Positions 13,039 through 20,717 of a stretch of 34,002 nucleotides of DNA are shown here, one piece after another. The position numbers and the translations under genes were made by a program. The notes below the pieces were generated by a model. That model did no database searches, was not told where the DNA came from, and saw only the letters and a program-made list of their open reading frames with translations. This DNA comes from JANNNX01 sp031398745 (GTDB taxonomy: Bacteria; Actinomycetota; Acidimicrobiia; Acidimicrobiales; CADCSY01): positions 1-34,002 of the forward strand of contig JANNNX010000083.1 in assembly GCA_031398745.1 (NCBI GenBank). The letters run 5' to 3'. Position 1 is the first letter of the stretch; the number at the start of each line of letters is the position of its first letter.

Positions 13039-14745
13039 ATGTCGGCGAGGGAGGGCCTGGACGCCGCCGCGCTCCAGGCGGTCATGGTGGGATTCCGAGA
13101 CGGGTTGCGGACCCATCAGGACCGGCTGAACCGCCTGAACGTCTACCCCGTCCCCGACGGCGACACCGGCACCAACATGGCGCTGACCGTCGCCTCGGTC
13201 GTCGACGAGGTCGACGCCTTGGGCGAGGGGCCCGATCTGGCCGCAGTGTGCAAGGCGATCGCCCACGGGTCGCTGATGGGTGCTCGGGGCAACTCGGGGG
13301 TGATCCTCTCCCAGCTCCTGCGGGGCCTGACCGGCGTGCTGGCCACGGCCCCGGGGGGCGTGGCCAGCGGGGCGCTGGTGGCCGAGGCCCTCGACCGGGC
13401 TGCGGCGTCGGCCTACGAGGCGGTGGGCCGGCCAGTGGAGGGGACGATTCTCACCGTCGGCCGCGGCGTGGCCGATGCCGCCACCGCCGAGGTCGCTGGG
13501 GCCGGCGACGCTGAGGTGTCGCTGCTAGCGGTGCTCGAGGCCGCCGCCGCGGGCGGGGCCGAGGCCCTCGCTCGCACCCCCGAGCTGCTGGCGGTCCTGG
13601 CCGAGGCCGGGGTGGTCGACGCCGGGGGATCGGGGCTCCTGCTGTTGATCGACGCCGCGCTCCAGGTGGTCGACGGCCGGCCGATGCCCGAGCCCGGTCC
13701 GGTGCTCGAACCGGCCGCCGTGGGCCCGCTGGCCGCAGTCGGGTCGGCGGCCGGCGGGGCGGCGGCCGGCGGCGGCGAACGGTCGATCGCCGAACTTCGC
13801 TACGAGGTGATGTACCTGCTCGACGCGCCCGATGCCGCCATCCCGACCTTTAGAGAGGTGTGGGCCGGGGTGGGCGACTCGATCGTGGTCGTCGGTGGTG
13901 ACGGCCTCTGGAACTGCCACATCCATACCGACGACGTGGGCGCGGCGATCGAGGCCGCCCTCGATGCCGGCCGGCCCCGCAACATCCGGGTCACCGACCT
14001 GCTCGACCAGGTGGCCGAGGAGCGCTGGGTGCGCGAGGCGGTCGAGGGAACGTCGGAGGTCGAGACGGCGTCGGCAACCGAGCCGGCCGTCCACACCGGG
14101 GTGGTGGCGGTGGCGGCCGGCGAGGGCATCCGGCGGATCTTCCGCTCGCTCGGGGTGCACCACGTGGTCACCGGGGGCCAGACGATGAACCCGTCGACCG
14201 CCCAGCTGCTCGAGGCGGTCGAGGCCTGCCGGGCCGACGAGGTCGTGGTGCTACCCAACAACAAGAACATCGTGGCCGTCGCTGCCCAGCTCGACGGCCT
14301 CACCCCCAAGCAGGTGCGGGTGGTGCCCACCCGGGGGGTGGCTGAGGGCTTCGCCGCCCTGCTGGCCTACGACCCCGACGCCGAGGTCGACGCCAACACC
14401 GAGGCCATGGCCGCGGCCGCCGCCGCGGTGGTGACCGGCGAGGTCACGCGGGCGGTGCGGGCGACGTCGTCGGAGGCCGGACCGATCGCCGAGGGCGATT
14501 GGCTGGGGCTCGGCGGTGACGGCATCTGCAGCATCCACGCCGATCTGGCGGAGGCGGCCGTCGGGCTGCTGGCCGCGCTGCTGGACGACGGCCACGAGGT
14601 GCTGACCCTCATCGAGGGGGAGGGGGCGTCGCCGGCCGTGACCCGCCACGTCACCGAGTGGGTGACCGAGCATTACCCGGCGACCACCGTCGAGGTTCAC
14701 CACGGCGGCCAGCCCCTCTACCCCTACCTCGTCGGCATCGAGTGA
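13039..14745 (+). CDS. FakA-like fatty-acid kinase catalytic subunit (DAK2/YloV family)
   Basis: This 568-residue protein has the FakA/YloV layout. Residues ~10-205 are a DhaL/DAK2 nucleotide-binding domain with NVYPVPDGDTGTNM (34-47), whose aspartates bind two Mg ions, and GARGNSGVILSQLLRG near 81-96. A middle domain follows (ELRYEVMYLLD...DSIVVVGGDGLWNCHIHTDD), then a C-terminal DegV/EDD-like domain with VVTGGQTMNPSTAQLLEAV and LPNNKNI. In Firmicutes FakA uses ATP to phosphorylate fatty acids presented by the binding protein FakB, supplying acyl-phosphate for PlsX/PlsY lipid synthesis. plsX is 6 kb downstream here, consistent with that role. No FakB/DegV gene and no Asp23-type gene, often next to this gene, are in the window. 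Confidence 0.9.
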   Translation: MSAREGLDAAALQAVMVGFRDGLRTHQDRLNRLNVYPVPDGDTGTNMALTVASVVDEVDALGEGPDLAAVCKAIAHGSLMGARGNSGVILSQLLRGLTGVLATAPGGVASGALVAEALDRAAASAYEAVGRPVEGTILTVGRGVADAATAEVAGAGDAEVSLLAVLEAAAAGGAEALARTPELLAVLAEAGVVDAGGSGLLLLIDAALQVVDGRPMPEPGPVLEPAAVGPLAAVGSAAGGAAAGGGERSIAELRYEVMYLLDAPDAAIPTFREVWAGVGDSIVVVGGDGLWNCHIHTDDVGAAIEAALDAGRPRNIRVTDLLDQVAEERWVREAVEGTSEVETASATEPAVHTGVVAVAAGEGIRRIFRSLGVHHVVTGGQTMNPSTAQLLEAVEACRADEVVVLPNNKNIVAVAAQLDGLTPKQVRVVPTRGVAEGFAALLAYDPDAEVDANTEAMAAAAAAVVTGEVTRAVRATSSEAGPIAEGDWLGLGGDGICSIHADLAEAAVGLLAALLDDGHEVLTLIEGEGASPAVTRHVTEWVTEHYPATTVEVHHGGQPLYPYLVGIE

Positions 14746-14788
14746 GGCCGGGCGCTCACCCCGAGGCAGGCGCGGTCGACGTGAGACG

Positions 14789-15316
14789 ATGCCGGCGAGC
14801 GTGAGGCGGTGGGGCCCCGGCCTCGAGCAGGTGCTGGTCGGGGCGGCGTTGGTGGTGACGGGAGCCGGCGCCTTGCTGTCGGACGGCGTTCGGGGGGCGT
14901 CGAGCGCAGGTGGGGCGGTGGCCGGCCTCGCCCTCGGGCTCTTGGTCGCACTCGGAGTGGAGCTGTGCTGGGCGTCGTCGGTCACCGTCGACGGGGGGTC
15001 GGTGCTCGTCCGCAACCCACTGCGGATGATCGAGGTGCCCTGCGCCCGGGTGGCGGGGGTCGTTGCCGGTCGGCACCTCAGCCTGCAGCTCGACGACGAG
15101 CGGAGCATCCGGGTGTGGGGCTTCTGGCGGAGCAACCTGCGGGTGGCGCTGGGCGGAAGGGGACGCCTCGATCGGGTCGCGGACGAGATCGGCCACGCCG
15201 TCAGCGACGCCGCGCCGAGTCCTCCCGGCGCGGCCCGCCGGGTCCACGTCGTGCCACCCCACCCTCTTTCTGTCGTCGTCGTGTTGCTCGCGATCGGGCT
15301 CGGTGCCCTGGGCTGA
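14789..15316 (+). CDS. PH-like membrane protein, uncharacterised
   Basis: This 175-residue protein has two hydrophobic helices near residues 14-30 and 40-60. A small PH-like beta domain follows (SSVTVDGGSVLVRNPLRMIEVPCARVAGV, then LSLQLDDERSIRVWGFWRSNL), and a third hydrophobic stretch lies at the very C-terminus (residues ~157-174). It resembles short PH-domain membrane proteins of actinobacteria whose function is unknown. ATG at 14789 and GTG at 14801 are both possible starts. It lies between fakA and recG, 43 bases after the fakA stop, and is probably read through from fakA. It ends 24 bases before a 12-bp terminator-like hairpin. Confidence 0.7.
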   Translation: MPASVRRWGPGLEQVLVGAALVVTGAGALLSDGVRGASSAGGAVAGLALGLLVALGVELCWASSVTVDGGSVLVRNPLRMIEVPCARVAGVVAGRHLSLQLDDERSIRVWGFWRSNLRVALGGRGRLDRVADEIGHAVSDAAPSPPGAARRVHVVPPHPLSVVVVLLAIGLGALG

Positions 15317-15340
15317 GCCCGCGTCCACCGGACCACGCCC

Positions 15341-15387
15341 GTCTGGGACGACAGCCTGACGGATTCCGTGTGGCCGTCGTCCCAGAC
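15341..15387 (+). terminator. Nested 12-bp hairpin before recG
   Basis: GTCTGGGACGAC (15341-15352) pairs perfectly with 15376-15387. The 23-base loop itself contains a perfect small hairpin, ACGGA/TCCGT at 15359-15369. It follows the PH-like gene stop by 24 bases. There is no T-tract. The rest of the gap 15317-15456 holds a 7-bp stem (GCGCTCG 15415-15421 with 15428-15434) and the recG promoter. Confidence 0.55.
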
Positions 15388-15444
15388 ACCGCAGAGGCCG
15401 GGTGCGATGAAGGCGCGCTCGGCACCTCGAGCGCACGGATCGTG

Positions 15445-15450
15445 TAGGGA
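15445..15450 (+). promoter_or_regulatory. -10 box of recG (leaderless)
   Basis: TAGGGA, extended by T at 15451, ends 6 bases before ATG at 15457. It matches the spacing of other leaderless starts in this window less perfectly in sequence, because the sixth base is A rather than T. Confidence 0.35.
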
Positions 15451-15456
15451 TGGGGG

Positions 15457-17613
15457 ATGACCGGGCGGCGGCTCTCGCAGTTGGCGGCGATCCCGGTCGG
15501 CGAGCTGCGGGGGGTCGGCCCGAAGAAGGTCGAGGCGCTCGAGCAGGTCGGCATCCGCACGGTCCTCGATCTGCTCTTGCACTACCCCCGGCGCTACATC
15601 GACCGCACCAACCAGGCGTCCATCGGCGACCTGGTGGTGGGGGAGGAGGCGATGGTGCTGGTCCAGGTCCGCCGGGTGAGCGCCTTGCGTACCCGCAACA
15701 AGCGCTCGATGGTCCAGGTCGACGCCAGCGACGGCTCGGGCTACCTCCGGCTGACCTTCTTCAACCAGCCCTGGCGTGAGCGCCAGCTCGGCGCCGGCAC
15801 CACCGCGGTGGTGTTCGGCAAGACCGAGACCTACCGGGGCCGCACCCAGATGACCAACCCGGTGGTCGACCTGGTCGGTGACCGGACCGGCCGCATCGTC
15901 CCCATCTACCCCCAGTCGGAGAAGGCGCAGCTCACCACCTGGGAGCTGGGTGGCTGGGTGGCGGAAGCGCTCGAGCGGGCCGGTGCGCTGGCCGACCCGG
16001 TCCCGAACAGCGTCCTCGACCGCCACGACCTGATCGACCGCACCGCGGCGCTGCGAGGCATCCACCTGCCCGAGTCGACCGAGGAGTCCGCCGCTGCCCG
16101 CACCCGCCTGGTGTTCGACGAGCTGCTCCGCATCCAGACGGTGCTCGTTCGGCGCAAGCGTGAGTACGAGCGCGACTCGGTGGGCATCGGCCACCACATC
16201 GGCGGACCGCTGCTCGAGCGCTTCGTCGCCGGTCTTCCCTTCCCCCTCACCCGCGCCCAGCGCCGGGCCATCGACGAGATCGCCGCCGATCTGGCCCGAC
16301 CGGTCCCCATGCACCGCCTCCTCCAGGGCGACGTCGGTTCGGGCAAGACGGTGGTGGCGGTGGCGGCCCTGCTCACCGCGGTCGAGGGCGGCCAACAGGG
16401 TGCTCTCATGGTCCCCACCGAGGTGCTGGCCGAGCAGCACCACCAGGCGCTGCGGTCCCTGCTCGACGGTCTGACGGTCAGCTCCGGCGAAGCCAGCCTG
16501 TTCCCCGAGCGCCCCCTGCGGGTGGCTCTGCTCACCAACCGCACCACCACCGCCGAACGCAGCCGGCTGGCCGAGGGCGTGGCCTCGGGCGAGGTCGACA
16601 TCGTCATCGGCACCCACGCCCTTCTCTATGGCGCCGTCGCCTTCCGCTCACTCGGGGTCGTGGTCATCGACGAACAGCACCGCTTCGGCGTCGAGCAGCG
16701 GGCCGCGCTGCGCGACCAGGCCGACGGCGGCCCGGTGCCCGACGTCCTGGTGATGACGGCCACGCCGATCCCGCGGACCGCGGCCATGACCGTCTACGGC
16801 GACCTCGACGTGAGCATCCTGGACGAGCTCCCCCCGGGCCGGACCCCGATCACCACGGTGTGGGCCCGAAGTCCGCTCGACGAGGTCGGGGCCTGGGCCG
16901 CGGTCCGCCAGCAGGTGGCCGCCGGCCGCCAGGCCTACGTGGTGTGTCCTCTCATCGAGGACTCCGAGCGGGTCGAGGCCCGCTCGGCCCAGGAGACCTT
17001 CGACCAGCTGTCGGCCGACGAGCTGGCCGGCCTGCGCCTCGGCCTGCTCCATGGACGGGTGCCGGCCAAGGACAAGGAGGCGGTCATGGCCGCCTTCCGC
17101 GCCGGTGAGATCGACGTGCTGGTGGCCACCACCGTCATCGAGGTCGGGGTCGATGTCCCCAATGCCACCGTCATGGTCATCCTCGACGCCGACCGCTTCG
17201 GTATCGCCCAGCTCCACCAGCTCCGGGGCCGGGTCGGCCGGGGCGCCGAGCGGTCGTGGTGCTACCTGGTGGCCGAGGTGGTCGACGGCGAGGGGTCGAG
17301 CGAGGCCGAGGAGCGGCTGGCCGCTCTGGTGCGCAGCACCAACGGCTTCGAGCTGGCCGAGGTCGACCTCGACCTTCGGGGCGAGGGCACGATCATGGAC
17401 ACCCGCCAGAAGGGCCGCAACGACCTCCGCCTGGCCTCCCTGCGCCGGGACAAGGCCTGGGTCGAGCGGGCTCGCGAGGTCGCCTTCGGGCTGGTCGACG
17501 GCTCCGGCGGTCTCGCCGCTCATCCCCTGCTGGTGGAGGAGATCGACCTCCTGGTGGGCGGCGGGGACGACGCCCCCGACGACGACCGGGCCGAGTACCT
17601 GTTCAAGTCCTAG
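15457..17613 (+). CDS. recG: ATP-dependent DNA helicase RecG
   Basis: This 718-residue protein is RecG, the branched-DNA translocase that reverses stalled forks and processes Holliday junctions. The N-terminal wedge/OB region (ELRGVGPKKVEALEQVGI, then LTFFNQPW and VVFGKTETYRG) is followed by the helicase core. Core motifs are LTRAQRRAIDEI, Walker A GDVGSGKT (291-298), PTEVLAEQH, VIDEQHRFG with DEQH at 405-408, VMTATPIPRT, ATTVIEVGVDVPNAT and QLRGRVGRG. The C-terminal LRGEGTIMDTRQKGRNDLRLASL is a RecG landmark. Length is in the normal range. The stop codon overlaps that of the convergent zinc-ribbon gene by 4 bases. In actinobacteria recG is usually followed by rsmD and coaD, as here apart from the inserted minus-strand gene. 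Confidence 0.97.
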   Translation: MTGRRLSQLAAIPVGELRGVGPKKVEALEQVGIRTVLDLLLHYPRRYIDRTNQASIGDLVVGEEAMVLVQVRRVSALRTRNKRSMVQVDASDGSGYLRLTFFNQPWRERQLGAGTTAVVFGKTETYRGRTQMTNPVVDLVGDRTGRIVPIYPQSEKAQLTTWELGGWVAEALERAGALADPVPNSVLDRHDLIDRTAALRGIHLPESTEESAAARTRLVFDELLRIQTVLVRRKREYERDSVGIGHHIGGPLLERFVAGLPFPLTRAQRRAIDEIAADLARPVPMHRLLQGDVGSGKTVVAVAALLTAVEGGQQGALMVPTEVLAEQHHQALRSLLDGLTVSSGEASLFPERPLRVALLTNRTTTAERSRLAEGVASGEVDIVIGTHALLYGAVAFRSLGVVVIDEQHRFGVEQRAALRDQADGGPVPDVLVMTATPIPRTAAMTVYGDLDVSILDELPPGRTPITTVWARSPLDEVGAWAAVRQQVAAGRQAYVVCPLIEDSERVEARSAQETFDQLSADELAGLRLGLLHGRVPAKDKEAVMAAFRAGEIDVLVATTVIEVGVDVPNATVMVILDADRFGIAQLHQLRGRVGRGAERSWCYLVAEVVDGEGSSEAEERLAALVRSTNGFELAEVDLDLRGEGTIMDTRQKGRNDLRLASLRRDKAWVERAREVAFGLVDGSGGLAAHPLLVEEIDLLVGGGDDAPDDDRAEYLFKS

Positions 17614-17795
17614 CGGGCCCCACCGTCCTCGTCGGGGAGCAGGAGGTCCCAGCGGTCGAGGCAGTCGGCGCAGCGGTAGGTGACCAGGTCGCCCGGCTGC
17701 CACCCCATCTCGGGGGGGTGCGAGAGCAGGTGGGCCCGGCCGCCGCAATCGATGCAGTCGATCACCGCATCGGGCTCGAGCCAGGCGTCGCTCAC
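17610..17795 (-). CDS. Small four-cysteine zinc-ribbon protein
   Basis: This 61-residue protein has two CxxC pairs (Cys14/Cys17 in CIDCGG and Cys42/Cys45 in CADC) spaced as in a zinc ribbon, with WQPGDLVTYRCADCLDRWD between and after. Aspartates and glutamates dominate both ends. No catalytic residues are visible. It may be a small adaptor or RNA/DNA-binding ribbon; I do not recognise a named family. GTG at 17795 is supported by TAGCCT 8 bases upstream. The gene is squeezed between recG, which it meets tail to tail with a shared CTAG, and the divergent rsmD, with only 27 bases between their starts. Confidence 0.75.
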   Translation of the reverse strand: MSDAWLEPDAVIDCIDCGGRAHLLSHPPEMGWQPGDLVTYRCADCLDRWDLLLPDEDGGAR

Positions 17796-17803
17796 CGGGG
17801 CCG

Positions 17804-17813
17804 AGGCTACGGT
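17804..17813. promoter_or_regulatory. Interlocked divergent -10 boxes (zinc-ribbon gene / rsmD)
   Basis: The ten bases AGGCTACGGT contain TAGCCT on the minus strand (17809-17804, 8 bases before GTG at 17795) and TACGGT on the plus strand (17808-17813, 9 bases before ATG at 17823). The two boxes share the central TA. Polymerase bound for one gene should exclude the other. Confidence 0.55.
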
Positions 17814-17822
17814 GCCGGGCCC

Positions 17823-18365
17823 ATGCGTGTGGTCGCCGGCACAGCGAGGGGCCGGAAGCTCGAGACCCCGAAGGGGACCACCACCCGACCGACCGGCGAC
17901 CGGGTCCGCCAAGCCACCTTCAACGCCCTCGACAGCATGGGGGTGGTGGCCGACGCCGACGTGCTTGACCTGTTCGCGGGCTCCGGGGCGATGGGCATCG
18001 AGGCCCTCAGTCGAGGCGCGGCCCATGTCACCTTCGTCGACCACGATCGTCACGCGGTGGCCGCGGTCGAAGCCAACCTCTCTTCGACCGGCCTCGGCGT
18101 CGAGGGCCGGGCCACCGTCGTCCAGGCCGACGCCCTCCGCTTCCTCGCTGGACACACCGAGCGCCACGAGCTGGTCGTCCTCGACCCGCCCTACGGCACT
18201 GACGACGAGACCTGGGTTGTCCTGCTCGACGCCCTCGACGCCCTCGACGTCGAGGTCGTGGTGTGCGAGAGCAATCGGGCCGTCACCCCGCCGCCGCCCT
18301 GGCATGTCCGCCGTGCCGCGACCTACGGCGGTACGGTGGTCGTGATCGCCGTCCGGCGGACGTGA
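17823..18365 (+). CDS. rsmD: 16S rRNA (guanine(966)-N2)-methyltransferase
   Basis: This 180-residue protein is RsmD, which methylates G966 of 16S rRNA using S-adenosylmethionine during 30S assembly. The start MRVVAGTARGRKLETP is typical, followed by TRPTGDRVRQATFNAL. The SAM-binding motif I is DLFAGSGAMGIEALSRGA (from Asp49), and the catalytic motif IV is DPPY at 121-124. Length is normal. ATG at 17823 has TACGGT 9 bases upstream, so it is probably leaderless. coaD follows after 25 bases, the common rsmD-coaD pairing. Confidence 0.95.
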   Translation: MRVVAGTARGRKLETPKGTTTRPTGDRVRQATFNALDSMGVVADADVLDLFAGSGAMGIEALSRGAAHVTFVDHDRHAVAAVEANLSSTGLGVEGRATVVQADALRFLAGHTERHELVVLDPPYGTDDETWVVLLDALDALDVEVVVCESNRAVTPPPPWHVRRAATYGGTVVVIAVRRT

Positions 18366-18390
18366 CCGCCCCGACCAGGAGTCGTGCCTC

Positions 18391-18870
18391 GTGGCGAGGG
18401 TCCTCTATCCCGGGTCGTTCGACCCCTTCCACAACGGTCACCGCGAGCTGGTCGAGACGGCTGCCGGGGTCTTCGACGAGGTGGTCGTGGCTGCCCTACG
18501 CAATCCGCAGAAGGACACCGCAGTGTTCCCGTTGGAGGAGCGGGCCGAGATGATCCGTGAGGTCGTCGCCCACCTCGACAACGTCGTCGTCCGCCACCAC
18601 TCTGGCCTGGTCGTCGACCTGGCGTCGGCCGAGCAGGTCGACCTGATCGTGAAGGGCCTCCGCACCATCACCGACTTCGAGAGCGAGATGGCCCAGGCCC
18701 AGATGAACCTCTCGCTCTCGGGTATCCATACCGTGTTCCTCCCCTCGACGTCGGCCAACTCGTTCTTGTCGTCGGCCTTCATCCGAGAGGTGGCCGGCCT
18801 CGGCGGCGACGTGTCCTCCATGGTCCCGCTGCCGGTGGCCAAGCGGCTGGTCGAGCGGTTCAGCCGATGA
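18391..18870 (+). CDS. coaD: Phosphopantetheine adenylyltransferase
   Basis: This 159-residue protein transfers AMP from ATP to 4'-phosphopantetheine, the penultimate step of coenzyme A synthesis. The nucleotidyltransferase motif SFDPFHNGH (9-17, His14 and His17) is intact. KGLRTITDFESEMAQAQMN and the late SSAFIREVA (the family's ISSTxVRE equivalent) fit as well. GTG at 18391 is preceded by AGGAG. The stop overlaps the next ATG by 4 bases (ATGA), so the coiled-coil gene is translationally coupled. CoA made here feeds the acyl carrier protein and plsX steps encoded a few kilobases on. Confidence 0.96.
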   Translation: MARVLYPGSFDPFHNGHRELVETAAGVFDEVVVAALRNPQKDTAVFPLEERAEMIREVVAHLDNVVVRHHSGLVVDLASAEQVDLIVKGLRTITDFESEMAQAQMNLSLSGIHTVFLPSTSANSFLSSAFIREVAGLGGDVSSMVPLPVAKRLVERFSR

Positions 18871-19466
18871 CCTTCGACGAGGCCACTGCGCCACCGGGCG
18901 CCCCCACCGACGCTCCCGCCGACGTCGAGCTGCTGTTGCAGCGGCTGGCCGAGCTCATCGAGAGTGCCAAGCCCATGCCGATGTCGGCCACGGTGCGGAT
19001 CAACCGAGACGAGGCCCTCGAGCTGGTCGACGCCACGCTGGAGCGGCTCCCGGCCCAGCTCAAGGAAGCCCGCTGGATGCTGCGCGAGCGCGAGGCGTTC
19101 CTGGCCCGAGTCGAGCGGGAGGGCGAGGAGATCCTCGACGCGGCTCGGGCCCGGGCCGAACGGATGGTGCAGCGCACCGAGGTGGTCCGAGCCGCCGACG
19201 CCCGGGCTCGCCAGCTGCTCGAGCAGGCCGACACCGAGTCGCGCCGCCTTCGTCACGAGGCCGAGGACTTCTGCGACCAGCGGCTGGCCCAGTTCGAGAT
19301 CGTCCTCGACCGCACGATGAAGACCGTGCGGGCCGGTCGCCAGCGGCTGACCGAAGCGGCGCCCACCGGACAGATGCCCGATGCCGTGACCGACGCCGGG
19401 CCGTTGGGTGAGGGGGCCGACGCCGACATCACCGAGGCGGACTTCTTCGACCAGGACGACCGGTGA
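18867..19466 (+). CDS. Coiled-coil protein, DivIVA/ATP-synthase-b-like
   Basis: This 199-residue protein is mostly a long charged helix. Residues ~48-170 run as alternating Glu/Arg/Leu/Ala (ALELVDATLERLPAQLKEARWML, then EEILDAARARAERMV and ADARARQLLEQADTESRRLRHEA). The flanks are low-complexity and acidic (start TFDEATAPPGAPTDAPAD; end ITEADFFDQDD). No membrane segment is present. Proteins of this kind between coaD and yceD in actinobacteria are annotated as DivIVA-like or F0F1 subunit b-like. A scaffolding or polarity role is possible but unproven. Its start overlaps the coaD stop, and its own stop overlaps the next GTG by 4 bases, so coaD, this gene and yceD form a tight operon. Confidence 0.8.
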   Translation: MTFDEATAPPGAPTDAPADVELLLQRLAELIESAKPMPMSATVRINRDEALELVDATLERLPAQLKEARWMLREREAFLARVEREGEEILDAARARAERMVQRTEVVRAADARARQLLEQADTESRRLRHEAEDFCDQRLAQFEIVLDRTMKTVRAGRQRLTEAAPTGQMPDAVTDAGPLGEGADADITEADFFDQDDR

Positions 19467-20002
19467 GCCGCCGGCCGGCATCACCCTTGGTGCTGGCCGT
19501 CGGCGACATGCTCCGCCATCCGGGCAGTACCCGAGAGATCGACGCCGACCTCGACCTCGGGCCCCTGTCGGTGCTCGAGACCCTGGTCGCCGAAGGGGCC
19601 CAGACCGAGGTCCGGCTGCGGCTGGAGGCACTCGACTCGGCCCTCACCCTCCGCGGCACCATCCAGGTCCCCTGGGTGGGGGTGTGCCGGCGCTGCCTCG
19701 GCCCGGTCGCCGGTCGGAGTCGGATCGACGTGCTGGAGATCTTCGAGACCGAGCCGGTCGACGGGGAGACCTGGCCCATCGATCACGAACAGGTCGATGT
19801 GGGCGCGCTGGTGCGCGAGGTCGTGCTGCTCGAGCTGCCGGTGGCGCCGCTGTGCCGGGACGACTGCGCCGGCCTGTGCCCGACCTGTGGCGCCGATCGC
19901 AACCTCGGGCCCTGCCCCTGCCCCGACGGCACCGTCGACCCGCGGTGGTCGAGCCTCGAGGGCCTGCGATTCGAGGTCGGGCCCGACGACTCGCCGGGTT
20001 AG
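19463..20002 (+). CDS. yceD: YceD/DUF177 family protein
   Basis: This 179-residue protein matches DUF177 (YceD), a family linked to 23S rRNA accumulation and almost always encoded just before rpmF. Landmarks are LRLEALDSALTLRGTIQVPWVGVCRRCLGPV, a strand region ending DVLEIFET, and the late Cys-rich stretch CRDDCAGLCPTCGADRNLGPCPC, probably a zinc site. GTG at 19463 overlaps the upstream stop. In this genome the usual rpmF does not follow directly: a minus-strand DUF2177 gene lies in between, sharing the last 4 bases TTAG with this gene. Confidence 0.88.
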   Translation: MSRRPASPLVLAVGDMLRHPGSTREIDADLDLGPLSVLETLVAEGAQTEVRLRLEALDSALTLRGTIQVPWVGVCRRCLGPVAGRSRIDVLEIFETEPVDGETWPIDHEQVDVGALVREVVLLELPVAPLCRDDCAGLCPTCGADRNLGPCPCPDGTVDPRWSSLEGLRFEVGPDDSPG

Positions 20003-20409
20003 GCGCCCAGTGCCCGCCCGGCCCCGTAGCCGGCCGACGCCACCATGGCCGTGAGGAAGGTGCCCCAGGCCAGGTCGACCACGGTGACCGGCACCGGCCA
20101 GCCCTTGGCCACTGCCAGGTTGGTCAGGTCGTAGGTGCCGTAGGCGACCAGCCCGAGGAGGGCACCCCGGCCGGCGGCGTCGAGGAGCGAGCCTCCGGCC
20201 AGCGACGGGGCGACGGCCAGCGCTACCACGCCGACCACGTACAGGAGGTAGAAGCCGACGGCCGCCCCCCAGTGCACCTTGGCGCGGGTGAGGTGGCCGA
20301 TCTGGCGACGGTAGAAGCCGGCGGCCACCGTGGTGAGCCACACGCCGTCGAGCACCGAGAAGGCGAGCAAGCCACCTGCGTAGGCGCCGATGGCCTGGCC
20401 AGTGTCCAC
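19999..20409 (-). CDS. DUF2177 family membrane protein
   Basis: This 136-residue protein fits DUF2177: a start with LLAFSVLDGVWLTTVAAGFYR, then a second helix (WGAAVGFYLLYVVGVVALAV), a third with GALLGLVAYGTYDLTNLAV, and a fourth after the conserved WPVPVTVVDLAWGTFLTA. Four transmembrane helices result. The function of the family is unknown. GTG at 20409 has TAGCCT 6 bases upstream on its strand. The gene interrupts the normal yceD-rpmF pairing and points against it; its stop TAA overlaps the yceD stop TAG. Base composition does not differ visibly from the neighbours, so a recent foreign origin is not indicated. Confidence 0.85.
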   Translation of the reverse strand: MDTGQAIGAYAGGLLAFSVLDGVWLTTVAAGFYRRQIGHLTRAKVHWGAAVGFYLLYVVGVVALAVAPSLAGGSLLDAAGRGALLGLVAYGTYDLTNLAVAKGWPVPVTVVDLAWGTFLTAMVASAGYGAGRALGA

Positions 20410-20415
20410 CGGGTC

Positions 20416-20421
20416 AGGCTA
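20416..20421 (-). promoter_or_regulatory. -10 box of the DUF2177 gene (leaderless)
   Basis: TAGCCT on the minus strand (20421-20416) ends 6 bases before GTG at 20409, matching other leaderless starts in the window. Confidence 0.45.
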
Positions 20422-20459
20422 CGGGCGCCGTCGGCTTCCTCGGGGCGGCGACGGGCAAC

Positions 20460-20465
20460 TACGCT
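20460..20465 (+). promoter_or_regulatory. Probable -10 box of rpmF
   Basis: TACGCT lies 39 bases before the rpmF start, leaving a leader of about 30 bases with GGAG 7-8 bases before GTG at 20505. rpmF therefore has a promoter of its own, as expected if the DUF2177 gene cut it off from yceD. Confidence 0.45.
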
Positions 20466-20504
20466 GTCGGGTCCCTCTCCGGTTGCCGACCATGGAGCCC
20501 CGTC

Positions 20505-20684
20505 GTGGCCGTCCCCAAGAAGCGCACCAGCAAGTCGAAGTCCCGCAGCCGGCGGGCCTCGGCCTGGCGGCTGTCGGCGCCCCCTCGCAGCATCTGCCCG
20601 CAGTGCGGGTCGGCCAAGCTCCCGCACGTGGTCTGCCCGACCTGCGGCTACTACGCCGGTCGCCAGGTGGTCGAGGTCGACTGA
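20505..20684 (+). CDS. rpmF: 50S ribosomal protein L32, zinc-binding form
   Basis: This 59-residue protein starts AVPKKRTSKSKSRSRRA, the hallmark N-terminus of L32, and ends with two cysteine pairs (CPQC and CPTC) that form the zinc site of the C+ type. GTG at 20505 gives the canonical MAVPKK start. The gene lies upstream of plsX, the order seen in most bacteria (yceD-rpmF-plsX), but here a DUF2177 gene separates it from yceD. The ATG at 20492 is in another frame and is not used. Confidence 0.95.
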   Translation: MAVPKKRTSKSKSRSRRASAWRLSAPPRSICPQCGSAKLPHVVCPTCGYYAGRQVVEVD

Positions 20685-20717
20685 CGCAGCGTCCCGCGCC
20701 AGCGGGGCCGAGCACAG

